64,000 nt of DNA from Loxodes magnus (GCA_946699065.1 CAMPDV010000266.1:124001-188000); one strand, 5' to 3'. Shown: positions 36,854-51,244, counted from the stretch's first letter. Numbers and translations: made by a program. The notes: generated from the sequence alone by a model not told the origin.

Positions 36854-39003
36854 ATGGCTGAAAATACTAGAACTTCAAGTATTAAGCCTAGCGAACCTAT
36901 ACTCTTATAGAAATAAAAACAGGAAGAGTAATCTAAATAAGATATTTCACTTCAGTAAGGCTAAACTGTTAAAAATAAAACCTTATAAGAGGAACAACTA
37001 GGGATTAAAAATAATAAGGAAGAATAAAAATAAAATATAGAGAAGCATGAGAGAAAATAATAGCTAAAATAGTCTATGTTTTGGAATAGCAAATATATCT
37101 TGGATTTGCTTACTAAATTTCTAAATATAAATGATATAGCTTAGTTATAGTAAGTAAATAGATATTTCTATAATTTTAGTTATCTATTTAAGGAATTGGA
37201 CACTTAAATAATATAAAATGATATTTAAATTACAAAGAATAAGATAGAATGAATTTTAAAATAAATAAGCTATTCTGATGTAGAAAAAATAGTTCTAGAT
37301 GGAGATTTTTTATCTTAAAATGTGTGTGTATAAATTAGGAATAATTTAGAAAATTCCATTAATCATAGAATTTCAAAACTGAAAAATTCCTCTCTAATGA
37401 AGTTAAAAGAAGCTGTAATACAAAGCTGGCCTAATGATAACTTTGAATCTCTGCCTAACCTTTCAAATTTTAAAAGCTTAACCATTTTATAAATTTATGA
37501 TACTACAGTTAGAGATTAACATTTATATTTCATTGAATGCTTAGAAAATTTAAAATAAATATGCCTCTCATAAGTTAATGAGATAACAGGTTAGTTTTTG
37601 GTAGACTACTGTCTAAATTTAAATTTAAAAGAGTTAGATATAGAGAGTGAAGCAATAAATTACTAAACAGTGAAAGATTATCTAAAAATAAAGGGATAAT
37701 ACATTCATAGCATTAATATAAACTCTAATGAAAAAGTAGATAAACTTATTGATTTTTGCCCTAACTTAAGGATAGTTGAATTAGAATCATCTTATAAATA
37801 ACCTGATAAACTTTTAGAGAAAATTAGAAAATTAGACCTTCAAAGCATAAGCATTTGCACATAATTTTCAGATAAGACTCTAAATTATTTGATCGTAAGT
37901 ATGAAAATCTTGAAAGTATTTAAATGTTTTATGAAAATCCATTTAAATACAAACTATTCTGACTAATTCTCTAAAGCTCTCCTAATATTAAGAATCTAAG
38001 ATGAATTTAAGGTAATTACCATATCTAAGTTGATAACTAGTAATAGAGTGAAGACTAATCAGATATTAACTTTGCACAGTTTAAATTATTTTCTAGTCTT
38101 GAGAAGCTTTTTGTTAATAATGTTTGATAATAAAGTGATTGAATTTTAAGGTTTCTACTTTAAAAAAGTCCTAATATTAGATAAATATAGTTTAACAATA
38201 TGTACAGCTAAGCAAGTAACATATAATAAGTAAATATGCAATAGAAAGAAATTATCTTAGCTTAGATTCCTCACTAATTTTGCTAGTTAGAGCATATTTG
38301 CTTTTGATAATGTGACTCAATTAAAGATGAAACTTTCTTATTCATTATTTAAAATTCACCTAATCTAAGAAGTTTAGGCTTGGATAAAATGAATCAAATT
38401 AGAGATGAAACATTTCAATAGCTAGGTATTTATTCCTCTAAATTAGAGAGTATTAATTTAAGAGAAATTAATCATATAACAGATTAAACTCTAAGCTTTA
38501 TCTTTAAAAACTGCACTAATTTCTAGAAAATTTTCATAAGCCAAAGTTAATAAATTTAAAAATAAAATACATCAACATAAAAACTATAGCTATAGGAGTT
38601 AACTAATACTTCTTATGGAAAGAGCAGGTTTACATGTAAAACGTGAATAAAATAAATGAATCAATTACAAAATTTAAAATAATTAGAACTAGAGGGGCTA
38701 TGTTTAGTAAATGAAGATGTAGTTTACATAATAAAAAATTGTTATAAGTTAAAAATTTTAAATTTGCAAAATAATAAAGAAATAACGGAAGAAGCGTTTT
38801 CTATTAGAGATGAATCTGGATATTACTATCCAATTTGGAAAAACTTGAGAACATTAAACTTAAGATAGTGTTCTAAAGTAAATATTTAATGGATAAATTT
38901 AATGACTCAACAGTTTACGAAAATAGAGTTCGTATGTGACAGAATGAAAGTATCACACGAAGATAAAATAATGGATTTTGATTTGAGAAGTATTTGACTT
39001 TGA
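36854..39003 (+). pseudogene. F-box/LRR copy F4, one frameshift
   Basis: A more divergent family member with start MAENTRTSSIKPSEPIL, the F-box (FWNSKYILDLLTKFLNIND) and good LRRs to the ATT-TGA-CTT-TGA end. Length from start to end is not a multiple of three. Around 37880-37910 the sequence is shortened relative to F1 and the frame changes (the NLFNCQNQNLET region of F1). Downstream of that point the frame is clean and includes TGG at the Trp written TGA in F1 (38890-38892). A single lesion in a well-conserved gene suggests recent loss or sequencing error. Confidence 0.7.
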
Positions 39004-39175
39004 ATAAGAAAAATAATTTAAGTATTCATTAAAAGTAAATTTATTTAATAATTCTATTCTTTCACAATATCTATTAAATAAAACTTTAGTAATTCAAAAA
39101 TTAAGTTTATAATTATTCAGTTATTTCAAATATAAAAATAAATATTTTTAATATATTAAATTTATTAAATAAATA

Positions 39176-39538
39176 ATGGAGTTCAGCTGGAAATTGACTT
39201 TGGACTCCTTTAGTTAGCATTCGAGCAAGTGGATAATTCAATTAATACTGAAAACTAATACTGTTTGGAAGCTTTCAGCTATGAGAACGAAATAATTTCA
39301 TTCTGATCTCGTCCTTTCTAGCCTTTCTAGAGGAAAGGAAAGTATAATATAAGTGGTATCATAGAAAAAGCAAGAATTTGAGTGCTTATGTGGGTTCGAT
39401 AAAGCTGAAAGGCAAACTTTCTCTCTCCCTAACTAAAAGACTGTGTAGGACTTTGTTAGTCCGCCATCTTATCTTCCTCCTACAATCCATTTCCTTCTGG
39501 TTTCTACTTAAATTAATATTTTATTCTTATATTAATGA
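39176..39538 (+). CDS. Hypothetical ORF in a G+C-richer island
   Basis: From ATG 39176 the frame reads MEFSWKLTLDSFSQHSSKWI, later QEFECLCGFDKAERQTFSL and VQDFVSPPSYLPPTIHFLL, ending at TGA 39536: 120 residues. It starts 170 bases after F4 and lies in a clearly G+C-richer patch. No homologue elsewhere in the window and no known domain. A chance TGA-free frame of this length is plausible in this composition, so confidence is modest. Confidence 0.35.
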
Positions 39539-40692
39539 GTTATAAAATTTATTCTTATTCTTACTTTTATTAAAATTATTCTATTTGATATTAAAATTAA
39601 GAAAATTGGGATTAAAACATTTGAGGAACTTCATTATATTATTTATCAATTTATTCTAATTTAATTATTATTGAGATTTAATTTTATCTTGAGTGTTTCT
39701 TCTATGAATTTAAATTATAAATCTAGTTTCTCAATCAATTTTTCTATTTTTTCTATCCTTTATCTTTTTAATTTAATTCGTATTGTAGATTAGTTATTCG
39801 TTGCTACATTGATTATGCATATGCTTCCTAAGATTAATTTTTTTAAGCTTACTAAGGAACTTATTCTGATAGGTTAGAATATTCTTTTTTTAATAAACGA
39901 GACAAAAGAGGACTTTCTTAGGTACCATTTTATATTAATATAATAATAATCTCTAATTAAGGTGTGTAAGAATCTAGTTAATTAAATGTTTCGATTCTGA
40001 TTTGAGTTATCCATTAAACCATAAGTTTCATTTATGGAAGTGAGTTTGCACCTTGGAATATAATGAAAGGAATATATAGAGTTAAAGAAAAATGAACAAG
40101 AGTATTCACACAATGACAAGAAAAACTTTACTGCCATTTACATTTGTTATAAATGTCTTAACTTAAACACTTTTACTATATTAAATAAAACAAAATTGTT
40201 TTAGAATTAGCAGCCTCTAATCTTAAATAGTCTCCTTAGCATTAAATATTAAACAACTTTAAAAAATAAAGTCTTAATTTTTAATCTTTAGCAACTACTT
40301 TAATATTATATCACAAATCTATTGCATCAGTAAACCACAAAATTCATGCTAAAGTTTATATAATAATGAAAAAAAGGAGAGATAAACTACCTTTCTATCA
40401 CTGTTCCTTCTTTTAATTTTCATAGGATAATCATTTCTCTAAAGTTCCTTAAGAAATATTTAAATCTCTAGTTACACTCTTCATAGTTAGCAATACATTA
40501 GCACATAATCTTTCTATTCCTTGTTAAGTTTAATCATTTACTTTTTATTTCTAACTTCTAAAACTATCTCCAATTTCTTTATTTTACACTTATTCTTTTA
40601 CATATTATACTTAAATTTTTCTTTAGAGCTTTAAAATACATAGTAACTTATTTATATAATTAAATATATATTTTAAAGTTATATAAAATAAA
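39539..40692. other. No supported gene
   Basis: A+T-rich DNA. Nothing supported beyond the start context TAAAATAAAATGG of the next gene. Confidence 0.5.
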
Positions 40693-41430
40693 ATGGCTGG
40701 CTTCAAGAAAGGTTTCTTTAACACCTCATCAAAACAAGAGAGAAGATAGAAGTATTTTCTCTTATCACGTCTTAACTTTAAAAAGTTCAACCTTATGTAG
40801 ACAAAAATTAACCAGCAAGAAGATACTAAAAGAAATTCAGAACAGAAAAGTTATAAATACAATAAATACTTCCATTGAAAACTGAAAAAGAAATCACTCA
40901 ACGTAATCACTAAAAGTAGTAATTAAAAAATAAATGAAGAAACTGAAGTAAGTTTATTCATTATAGACTATGATACCTTTGATTTAGATAACATTGAAAT
41001 AAAATAAATGGACTCTTAATAGATAAACCAGCTAATTTATACGTTTATCAAAAAAAAAATTCGAAGAGGATTTAAACTCATAGAAGGAAGAAATATACGA
41101 AATATGTAAAGACCTAATAAATCATGAAGATGATGATGAAGTCCATATGGTAGACTGAAGAGCTAAAGCTGGAGTTTATGAACGAATATCAGGTTAGAGA
41201 ATGATATTTGAATAATGAGAGAGCAAAATTAAAAAATTGAGTTTAATTAGATTTAAGACTCCAATAAATTGAAGAAAATTTGCAGAAGACTTCAAAAGAA
41301 ACCCATGAAAATAGAAAAACAAGAAAGAAAAATCCATAGACCAAAAAAGATGCCACTTATGCAACAGTACGCTTCAATTGTGAAGCAAGTGTCCAAAATA
41401 AGGAGAAAATAGAAGAATAAATTATTATAC
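40693..41430 (+). pseudogene. Coiled-coil MAGFKK-family gene, copy B
   Basis: The only copy of this subfamily with an ATG start: MAGFKKGFFNTSSKQERRQK. It continues through NEETEVSLFIIDYDTFDLDN and MDSQQINQ, after which the homologous FEEDLNSQKEEIYEICKDL and NEHEDDDEV-type patch lie in another frame, near a run of nine A (41050-41058). The same switch is present in copies A and C, so it may be an ancestral lesion, a frameshift site or an unrecognised very short intron. A later part (NEETHENRKTRKKN-like) is charged and helical. Function unknown. It converges with the gene at 41856-42698. Confidence 0.5.
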
Positions 41431-41496
41431 TAGCAAATATTTTTACTTTTAAGCTAAAGGGAAAAATATATTAATAATTAGCGATTAATAAAAGAT

Positions 41497-42830
41497 AGTT
41501 AATGTACTATTTACATATTATCAAATCAAATTTTTGCTAATATTACTTTATAAAATGTCTAAAAGTTAAAAGGAAGAAATTACATTAGTTTTAGATATAA
41601 AAGTTGCAAATAAAAATATAAATTAGTATCTATAAATAAATATATACTTAAACTTAATAAATTTAGAAATTTATAGAACATATTAAAATTTTAAAATCTC
41701 TTAAAGAAAAATAATTATTGTTAGCTATTTCTAAGTTTGCTTGATTACATAAGCTTGCTATTAATATAAGGTGTATTTTAAATACTTATATTTTTTATAT
41801 ATTAATTATTAATCAAAGTAGAAAATAAAAATTTCTTAAAAAGATACAAAAATATTCAGATACATAACAAATATCGAACATAAAAATCTAAAATAGCCAA
41901 AACAGATTTTACTAACTCTTATATATTATCTATTACTAATATACTAGACAAGACATAATTAAATGTTTGGCTTTTTCGCGGTATTTCAACTTCTTTCTAA
42001 CCAACCTCTAGATTGCTCTTGAGGTTTAATATAAAAGTTTCAAAATCTCTACAATTCTTCTCCTTGCCATATATGTGATTCTTGAGTTCTCTTTTCGCCT
42101 TGAAATATTTTTCTTCCAAATTTTTCAAATTTTTTACAATATACTCTTTCTCTTAAAAGTTTTAGTTGATTTTTTATTTATTTTCATTCTCCAAACCTCT
42201 TTTAATAATTTCAGTATTCTTATTTAAAGTTGGAAAATTTCTAACATCTTTTCCACAGTTTTGTTTGAAGTTGCAGTATTAGTATCTTTTCTCCTCTCTT
42301 TTAGGTTTAAATCTTGATTTTTTTCTCCTTTAATTATATTGGCTCGCTTCTTGTTCTCTTAGTTCAATTTAATAATACAATATTTGTTGATTTTCTTCTT
42401 TTATTTTGTCCATCTCTTTCTGCTTTTAATGCTAGTTCTATGAATGGCTGTTTTGGCCTTGTAAAATGTTTCAAAATGCGTTAAGGTTTCTTTCTTAGGT
42501 CATGAGTCTTGATTCTATTTCCTTTGCAATTTCAAGTTTTTTCATCAGTATCCTTTTATCTTTTTTCAGCTTTTTATCTCTTTCTGGAGGTTCAGCACTA
42601 TTTTTATCAGCTAATAATATCTTATTTATTGTTATGTAGATTAAATTAACACTTCTGATTGTAAAATATTTATTCACATTTCCTAGGCTTCTCTTCATAA
42701 GTGGGAAACTCGCTTGAACTCAACGACCTTAATAATGGCCTCTTCCAAGTCCTAGTTTCTATAGGTCGTTACTAACTCCTGGTTTCTTGAAGCCGCGAAA
42801 AATCCTGGCTTAAATTTAAACATTTTTTTT
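41497..42830 (-). mobile_element. Retroelement-like unit carrying the coiled-coil ORF
   Basis: Boundaries are inferred: the 3' end (41497) from the point where homology to the 28-29 kb copy stops, the 5' end only from the extent of the open frame and a G+C-richer leader (42700-42800). No reverse transcriptase is present, so it would depend on another element for movement. Confidence 0.45.
41856..42698 (-). CDS. Coiled-coil protein, possible retroelement ORF1
   Basis: A single 280-residue frame from ATG 42698 to TGA 41858: MKRSLGNVNKYFTIRSVNLI, a lysine-rich helix (RDKKLKKDKRILMKKLEIAK), one internal TGA read as Trp (NAFWNIL), long coiled-coil segments (EMDKIKEENQQILYYQIELR; EEKYFKAKRELKNHIYGKEK) and a conserved C-terminal part (RDFETFILNLKSNLEVGQKE; YVLSSILVIDNIQELVKSVL). 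The frame is also open upstream of the ATG, where RGFKKPGVSN resembles the MAGFKKGF motif of neighbouring genes, so the true start may be near 42790. A 5'-truncated copy sits at 28336-29281. Its spread as a truncated copy suggests it belongs to a retroelement, probably as the RNA-binding first ORF. Confidence 0.6.
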
Positions 42831-43376
42831 TCTTTTCATATTATTAATATACTATATTTTTAAATTAGATATATAATTTTTTTATATGCAACGATGTTGG
42901 TTTCACTTAAATAATATTTTCTCAATAAATTTAATATATATTAAAATATTTATTTTTATATTAATGCATTTTATAAACAATAACTTTTATCCATAATATT
43001 AAGCTTATTTAATTACTAATTTACTATTTAATAACTCTAGCATTTTTTAAATATTTAAAAGATTTATTAAGATTTATTAAGATTTAAGAATATTAATTGT
43101 TTTTATACTTTTTCCTTATTAAATTACACTATTAGCATTTTATTACATTCATTTTACATAAGCTTTTATACTTTTTTATTAAATCTTTTTCAAACTTAGT
43201 TTAATTAATATAAATACTAATCTTATTTTTAATTAATTTAAATACCAAATCTATTTTAATTAGAATTATTAATTAGCATTTATTTTATGAAATGTATAGA
43301 GTTTATGAAATAATGGAATTATTTTATATTTTTAATTTTTTAAATACTTTAATTTATTTATTTCTAGTTCAAAATC

Positions 43377-45521
43377 AATACTTCTCACATCAAAATCCAT
43401 TTCTTGCTCTTTAAATCTTGTCAATCTTTCACACTATATTTCTATTTTCGTGAACTGTAGAGTCATTAAATTGATTCATTAAACATTTACTTTATTACAT
43501 TATATTAAATTTAATTTTCTCAAGTTACTCCAAATTGCATATTAAGTTCCTGATTCGTCTCTTATAGGGAATGCTGTTTCCGTTATTTCTTTATTATCTT
43601 ATAAACTTAAATTTTGTAACTTAGAACAGTTTTTTATTATTAAAATAATGTCTTCATTTACTAAACTTAGCCCTTTTAATTATAATTATTTTAAATTTTT
43701 AATTAATATAATTTATTTAATTCAAATTTTACATTTGATATTGCTCTCTCCAAGAGAATTATAAACTATCTCTTAGGATTATAATTTTTAAGTTACTAAA
43801 CTTCCTTTCAAATTTTGTTAACTTTTTTGAATGGAAATATCATTTAAACTCGTGCAGTTTTAAAAAATGAAGTAGAGAGTTTCATCTGTTATATGATTCA
43901 TTTCTCTTAAATTAATACTTTCTAGTTTAGATGAATAAATACCAAGCTATTGGATCGTTTCATTTCTAACTTGATTCATTTCATAAATACTTAAAACTTT
44001 TAGATTAGGCGCATTTTATATTATAAGCAAGATAGTTTAATCTCTAATAAAATCGCATTATCAAAATAAAATAAACTCTAACTTTCTAAATTAGTGTGAT
44101 ATCTAAACTAAGATATTTTCTTCCAATTGCATATTTACTTATTATGTATTACTAACTTAAGTAAATAAATTATCAAAAATTAATTATTTAATATTAGGAG
44201 CTTTATATAGCAGAACTCTTAAAATCCAATCACTTTATTGTTAAACATTTCTAATAAAAGCTTTCTCTAGATATTAAAGTAATTCCTACCTTACAAATTT
44301 TATATCTTATTATTATTAACTCTATTGCTAGTTATTAACTTATTTATTACTATTTTCTTAAATTCATTATAGATTCTTTATATTAGGAGAGCTTTAGAGA
44401 ATAAATTAGAAAAATTCGTAATTAAAAGGATTCTTATGTAACATTTCAATTGCTTCAAGATTTTAATTCTGATAACTAAATAGATTTCTTAAAGTCTAAT
44501 CTGAGAATTAAGTATTTCTAAGGCTAAAACTTTAAAGTTTCAACCTTTTAACTTTATTTAAAAATTAATCAGGTTCTTTATATCTTGATCTTATTTAAAT
44601 TTCCTTTAAGTTAGGGCAAAAATCAATAAGCTCGTCTAATTTAGTATTAGAGTTTATATTAATGTTATGAATATATTATCCCTTTATTTTTAAATAATCT
44701 TTTATCTTTTGGTAATTTATCATTTCACAATCTATTTCTAGATTTTCTATTTTTAAACTTTAACAGTAATCAACCAAAAACTAGCCTGATATCTATTCGA
44801 CTTTTTTCAGATATACTGATTTTAAATTTGTTAGCTCTTGCATAAAGTATAAATTTTAATCTCTAATTATAGTATCTTCAATTTTTAAGCTGGTTAAACA
44901 TTTTATATTTTATAGATTAGGTAAATAATCAAAATTATTATTGGATCAATTTTTTATTACAATTTCCTTTAGTTTCATTAGAGAGGAATTTTTCAGTTTT
45001 TAAATTCTGAGATTTATAGATTTCTCCAAATTATTCCTAATTTATAGGCACAAATTTTAAGACAATAATTTTCCATCTAGAACTATTGCTTCAACATCAG
45101 ATTAACTTATCTATTTCAAAATTCATTCTATCTTATTCTTCGTTTATAATGCTTCGTTTTTTACTCTTTAAGTATCTAGTTCTTTAAATAGATAACTAAA
45201 ATTATAGAAATATCTATTTACTTACTGTAACTAAGCTATATCATTTAGATTTAGAAATTATGTAAACAAATCCAAGATATATTTGCTATTCCAAAGCATA
45301 GATTATTTTAGCTAATATTTTCTCTCATACTTCTCTATATTTTATTTTTATTCTTCCTTATTATTTTTCATCCCTAGTTGTTCCTCTTGCAAGACTTCGC
45401 TTTTAACAATTTAGCCTTACTGACTTGAAATATCTTATTTAGATTACTCTTCCTGTTTTTATTTCTAAAAGAGTATAGGTTCGCTGGGTTTAATACTTGA
45501 AGTTCTAGTATTTTCAGCCAT
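43377..45521 (-). CDS. F-box/LRR protein R1
   Basis: Minus-strand family member closest to F2. The span from ATG 45521 to the Ile before the usual stop is 715 codons, a multiple of three, so no net frameshift is apparent; compensating shifts were not excluded base by base. F-box and LRR regions are as in F1. At the end a one-base deletion turns ATT-TGA-CTT-TGA into ATT-GAT-TTT-GAA, so both TGAs are lost and the frame runs on for more than 100 A+T-rich codons. The end given is the last family-conserved codon. The gene has either acquired a non-functional tail or is an early pseudogene. Confidence 0.6.
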
Positions 45522-48301
45522 TTTATAATAAATGTTTAAAAGGTAGTTAATAAAGGTAAATTATGATATAAGCGAAAGAAAAATATAAGAAAAAGTTAGA
45601 ATTATAAAATAAATAGTTTAGCATCATAAATTATGATACTTACCCCTAATTTATTACTTAACTATTTATCTTTTATATTCACTTATTTACAACAATCTAA
45701 TAAAATATTATAATATGAAAATTAAAATTGTTTTCACTAATTAGACTAGGCAAAATGCTTTAGACACAATCAGTTTTAAAAGTCTATATATAGCGAAGTG
45801 AAGAAAAAGATAAATTAAGCAACATATATAAATTGAGCAGATAAATGATTGAAAGTACTACGTAATTAGGGAAATTGATATAAATGATATAAATGATAAT
45901 GATGTTGATATATTTAATCTTAGACGATATGATATTGTTTTAATATAATCTAGTGAATTTTTTGCTTGCTGTTTTTAAATAAATTGATCTACTAATAAAA
46001 AAATAACTTATCCTTAGTAACACATCTTACATTGATAATCTTGCTTGTTTAAGATAAAAGTTAATATTTAGAGAAACTAAAATTAGATTTAAGTTGGTTA
46101 ATAATTTATATATAGATATGAAGTATATTCTGGTCTAATTCTAAGAATAGAAAGTTGAATTTTCTCTGTTGAATATTTTAAAGAGTTGATTCTATTTATC
46201 CGTAACTAAGATATGTTAATAAACTACTGGTACATGACTAGAAATAGTTTGATATATGGGTTAATGATAAACTAAATGATGTATTTGATTTACTCAGATG
46301 ATCTATTTAAAAGATATGTTTATCCTTTCTAACATTGATCCATATATTTATCCTTATGCTTTTATGTATATATAGTCTAAGGTTATCTGGAAACTTAATG
46401 TTTTGAAGTACTTAATTAATTTAAAGGGTTTATAATTAGAGTTAAAATAAACTAAATAGAATATTGTATATACTAATTTAACCCTATATGATGTAATATA
46501 TTTTGAATACTAATTAAGAAAAATACTATTATTCAAATATACCAATAATGTAAGTAAACTCTTTTACTTTATACTATTCTACACTTTCAATTTATACTCT
46601 TAGGATATAACATTCTCCTTTATTACAATACTTATTCATTTTAACTTATATTTACTTAGCATATTCTAATAAATTTATTTTATATCCTATTTACTTCTAA
46701 AACTCTAGCATTTTATAACTTTATTTCTATCATACAAATCTTACTTACTCTTTCTTTTATAAAGTAACTACTATTTAAGCTATCTGATTTATTTTTCCTA
46801 GTTTCTCATATCAATTAACTATACTTAAACATAGGGTTTTTAGTTATTCTAAAGTGTTCAAAAGTATAATTTGGAAATTATTAGTTTTAGATATTTCTTT
46901 AGTTACTAGCATTATAGAACTACTATCTAATTTCATTTATTACTAACTTCATTTTCTTAAGTTTTATTATTTTTAGACTTTTAATTGCAAATCTGTTGTC
47001 AACATTTTCTTTTAAATGCTTGTAAAACTTTTATATAAACAAACTGTAAGATTTATAGGAGTTAATTGCAAACCCCCTTAGAAAATTGCTGATAAGAAGG
47101 TAATTATTTTCATAAATATCAAACAAATACCTATCTATTCTTATTTACTAGATGTGCACAAAGATAATTTATATATATTTAGTAAAATAAAAAATGATTA
47201 AAAAATAGAACTATTTAATAGGGAAGAAATAAAGATATTTCATTTAATTATATACAACTATTTACAACTTTGATATTTTTAGTAAATTACAATAACAAAT
47301 AAACAGTATAAAGAGTCAGCATATAATTGCATATAAGATAGAATGTATAAGTCATATTTTAACCAAAAGTCATCATTAATCAATATCATCATACACTAAT
47401 TAAGTATAGTCAAACAAATATCTAAATCAACTAAGTATAAATTATGTATAAGTATATATCTATCCATCTCCTATTATTTCCAAATTCATCAATCAACATT
47501 CTTCAAACACAAACTAAACCTTTATTACTTTTCAAAATTACCTACAGCTATAGTCAAGTCTACAAATATATCAATCAATTAATACCACACTAAAAATCAT
47601 AACTATATCATTAATCAAAACTATACCAAAAACAACAAATCTTTTAATTACTTAAATGTACTCAAAATATCAAATACCATAATCAAACAAAATCGCTTTT
47701 ATCCAAATATAAACGCATAAACTATTCAATATTAAGATATAATTCAAACAACCCAAGGAACAATATTTTAACTGTCTCATTATATCTCTAATCCTTAGAG
47801 AGATCTCTGGTTTAATCCAATATTTTTAAGCGCCTAGTAAGGGCTTGAAGTCTATGATAATACAGCATGCATTCAATATATAAGTGGATTTCTACTTCCA
47901 CAAATTAATTATACCAAAATATCCTCATTATGTCTGTCAAGAGTTCCATCACGTATTGAAACACGGCGAAGACTTAATTGTTCTTAAACTTTAAAGGGTA
48001 CAAGTTAATAAAAAAAGTAAATATAAATTAAAATAAAGTAAATTTATTTTTCAATACAAATTAGAAGGTTAGATTTTAATAAGTTTATTCTATATAATAA
48101 AAATTAAAACAAGATTTTTCTTTTTCATTAATTTTAAACCATATAAATTAAGCTTTAACTTTTGTAGTTGTTGTAAGGATTACAAATTTAACTTCTAAAA
48201 TAAATATATTCAATATTAAAAAAACGAAGATTATATAGGATGTAGCCCCTCAATGGAAGCATTTCTTTAATAAAGTTTTTTAAAGTTAAAAAAATTCTTT
48301 A

Positions 48302-48531
48302 CTGAAATCTTCCTCAGTGCTAGCATTCTCTTGTGAATCTTTTCTTCTGAAGGGCAGTGATCGGAATGCTAACCCGAGAGACCTTAGTATATGGTATCAA
48401 ACAACATTAAAGCTAGTTGATACTCTCTATTCTTATCCCTATTGACTACTGCTATAATTCTTGTTCAGTTCTTCACTATGGGTATTTCCTGGTACCAGAA
48501 TTTTAGTCAATATCAGTTGGAGATTTCTACT
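48302..48531 (-). pseudogene. Copy of the 77-codon segment, one-base deletion
   Basis: Inverted copy of the segment at 6463-6693, with the same YPQ-W-RTEQELQQQ and KIHKRMLALRKISVK words. A single base is missing (GAGAGTATCAAC against GAGAGTTATCAAC), which breaks the frame in the middle. Confidence 0.5.
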
Positions 48532-48846
48532 TAAAATAAATTATTTAAATATCTTTATACTTAGCAAATTAAAACCTAGAAATCTTTTATAGATTCATTT
48601 AAATTAGCTCAATTATTTTTTATAATATTACCTTCTTAAAATTTATTGGAAAGATACTTTTTATCATTTTATAACATTTTTAAGCTTTTAAGTCTTTTAA
48701 CTTAGATTATAAGACATCAACTTGCTTTTTCAATTTTTTCATAAACTTTATTTAAAGATTATTTTAACTAATTTAGCAATAAAATAAATTTATATAATTA
48801 CAAAGAGATTTAATAATTTTAAATAATAGTTTAATTTATTTCTAGT

Positions 48847-50991
48847 TCAAAGTCAAATACTTCTCAATTCAAAATCCATTTTTCGCTTTTTAAATCTTGT
48901 CAATCTTTCACACTATATTTCTATTTTCGTGAACTGTAGAACCATTAAGCTGATTCATTAAATATTTACTTTAGAACATTATGTTAAGTTTAATTTTCTC
49001 AAGCTGCTCCAAATTGGATATTAAGACCCAGTCTCATCTCTAATTGGAAATCCTCTTTCCGTTATTTCTTCATTACTTTCAAGATTTAAATCTTTTAACT
49101 TAGAACAATTTTTTATTATTTAAACTACATCTTCATTTACTAAACTTAGTCCCTGTAATTTTATTAATTCTAAATTTTATATTTAAACCATTTATTTTAT
49201 TCACATTTTACATGTGGAAATGTTCTCTCCAAGAGAAATATTAGTTATCCCTAAGGATTATAGATTTTACTTTATTTGACTTCCTTATTTACTATGTTTT
49301 AAAGAGATATATTATAATTTAGTGCAGTTTTAAAAGATAAAGTAAAGAGTTTCATCTGTTATATGATTCATTTCTCTTAAATTAATACTTTCTAGTTTAG
49401 ATGAATAAATACCAAGCTATTGAAAAGTATCATTTTTAATTTGATTCATTTTATCAACATTTAAGTATTTTAGATTAGGAGCATTTTAAATTATGAATAA
49501 GATAGTTTCATCTCTAATAAAATTGCATTTCCAAAATTCGATATCTTGTAAATATAAATATTAGTGTGATATCTAAACTAAGATATTTTCTTCCAATTGC
49601 ATATTTACTTATTATGTATTACTAACTTAAGTAAATAAATTAGCAAAAAATAATGATTTAATATTAGGAGCTTTATATAGCAGAACTCTTAAAATCCAAT
49701 CACTTTATTGTTGAACATAATTAATAAAAACACTCTCTAGATTATAAAGAAATTTCTAATTTCCAAAGTTAATATCCTATTAATCTTTACTCTATTGCTA
49801 GTTATCAATTTAATTATTATCCTTATCTTAAATTCATCATAGATTCTTTATATTAGGAGAGCTTTAAAGAATAAATTAGAAAAATTCGTAATTAAAAGGA
49901 TTCTTATGTAACATTTCAAGAGTTTCAAGATTTTAATTCTGATAACTAAATAAATTTCTTAAAGTCTAATCTGAGAATTAAGTATTTCTAAGGATAAAAC
50001 TTTAAAGGTTTAACCTTTTAACTTTATCTAAAAACTAATCAGGTTCTTTATATGTTTCTATTATTTAAATTTCTTTTAAGTTAGGGCAAAAATCAATAAG
50101 TTCGTCTAAGTTAGTATTAGAGTTTATATTAATGTTATGAATATATTATCCCTTTATTTTTAAATAATCAATTATCTTTTGGTAATTTATTACTTCACTC
50201 TCTATATGTAACTCTTTTATATTTAAATTTAGACAATAATCAACCAAAAACTAACCTGATATCTATTCGACTTTGTTAAGATATACTGATCTTAAATTTG
50301 TTAACTCTTGCGTAAAGTATAAATTTTAATCTCTAATTATAGTATCTCAAATCATTAACCTGGTTAAACTTTTTAAATTTTATAAATTAGGTAAGGAATC
50401 AAAATTATTATTGGATCAGTTTTATATTATAACTACCTTTACTTTCATTAGAGAGGAATTTTTCAGTTTTTAAATTCTGAGATTTATAGATTTCTCTAAA
50501 TTATTCCCTATTTACATGCACACATTTTAAGACAATAATTTTCCATCTAGAATTATTTTTTATACATCAGATTTACTTATCTATCTCAAAATTCATTCTA
50601 TCTTATTCTTCGTTTATAACTTTTCGTTTTTTATTCTTTAAGTTTCTAATTCTTTAAATAGATAACTAAAATTATAGAAATATCTATTTACTTACTGTAA
50701 CTAAGCTATGTCATTTAGATTTAGAAACTACGTAAGCAAATCCAAGATATATTTGCTATTCCAAAACATAGACTATTTTAACTAATATTTTCTCTCATAC
50801 TTCTCTATATTTTATTTTTATTCTTCCTTATTATTTTTCATCCCTAGTTGTTCCTCTTATAAGGTTTCGCTTTTAACAATTTAGCATTACTGACTTGAAA
50901 TATCTTATTCATATTACTCTTTCTGTTTTTATTTCTTTAAGAGTATAAATTCACTGAGCTAAATACTTGAAGTTCTAGTATTTTCAGCCAT
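48847..50991 (-). CDS. F-box/LRR protein R2, intact
   Basis: Minus-strand member with ATG at 50991 and the conserved ATT-TGA-CTT-TGA end at 48855-48847. The length to the first TGA is exactly 712 codons (714 residues to the second), so the frame appears intact. N-terminal Gln-rich region, F-box and cysteine-type LRRs as in F1. The upstream region on this strand has the palindrome (around 51096-51110) and a degenerate TIR-element end, so it is the inverted counterpart of F3's promoter region joined to an F1-like tail. Confidence 0.75.
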
Positions 50992-51244
50992 TTTATAATA
51001 AATGTTTAAAAGGTAGTTAATAAAGGTAAATTATGATATAAGCGAAAGAAAAAGAAAAGAAAAAGTTAGAATTATAAAATAAATAATGAAGCATCATAAA
51101 TTATGATACTTACCCCTAATTGATTAGTAGCTATATTATAATAAAATATATTATATTATAAGTTAGAAATAAATACTTTTACATTATAACTGTTTATTAA
51201 TAGTTTTAACAAAAAGTTTAAATGCATATTAAAAAACTTTTATT

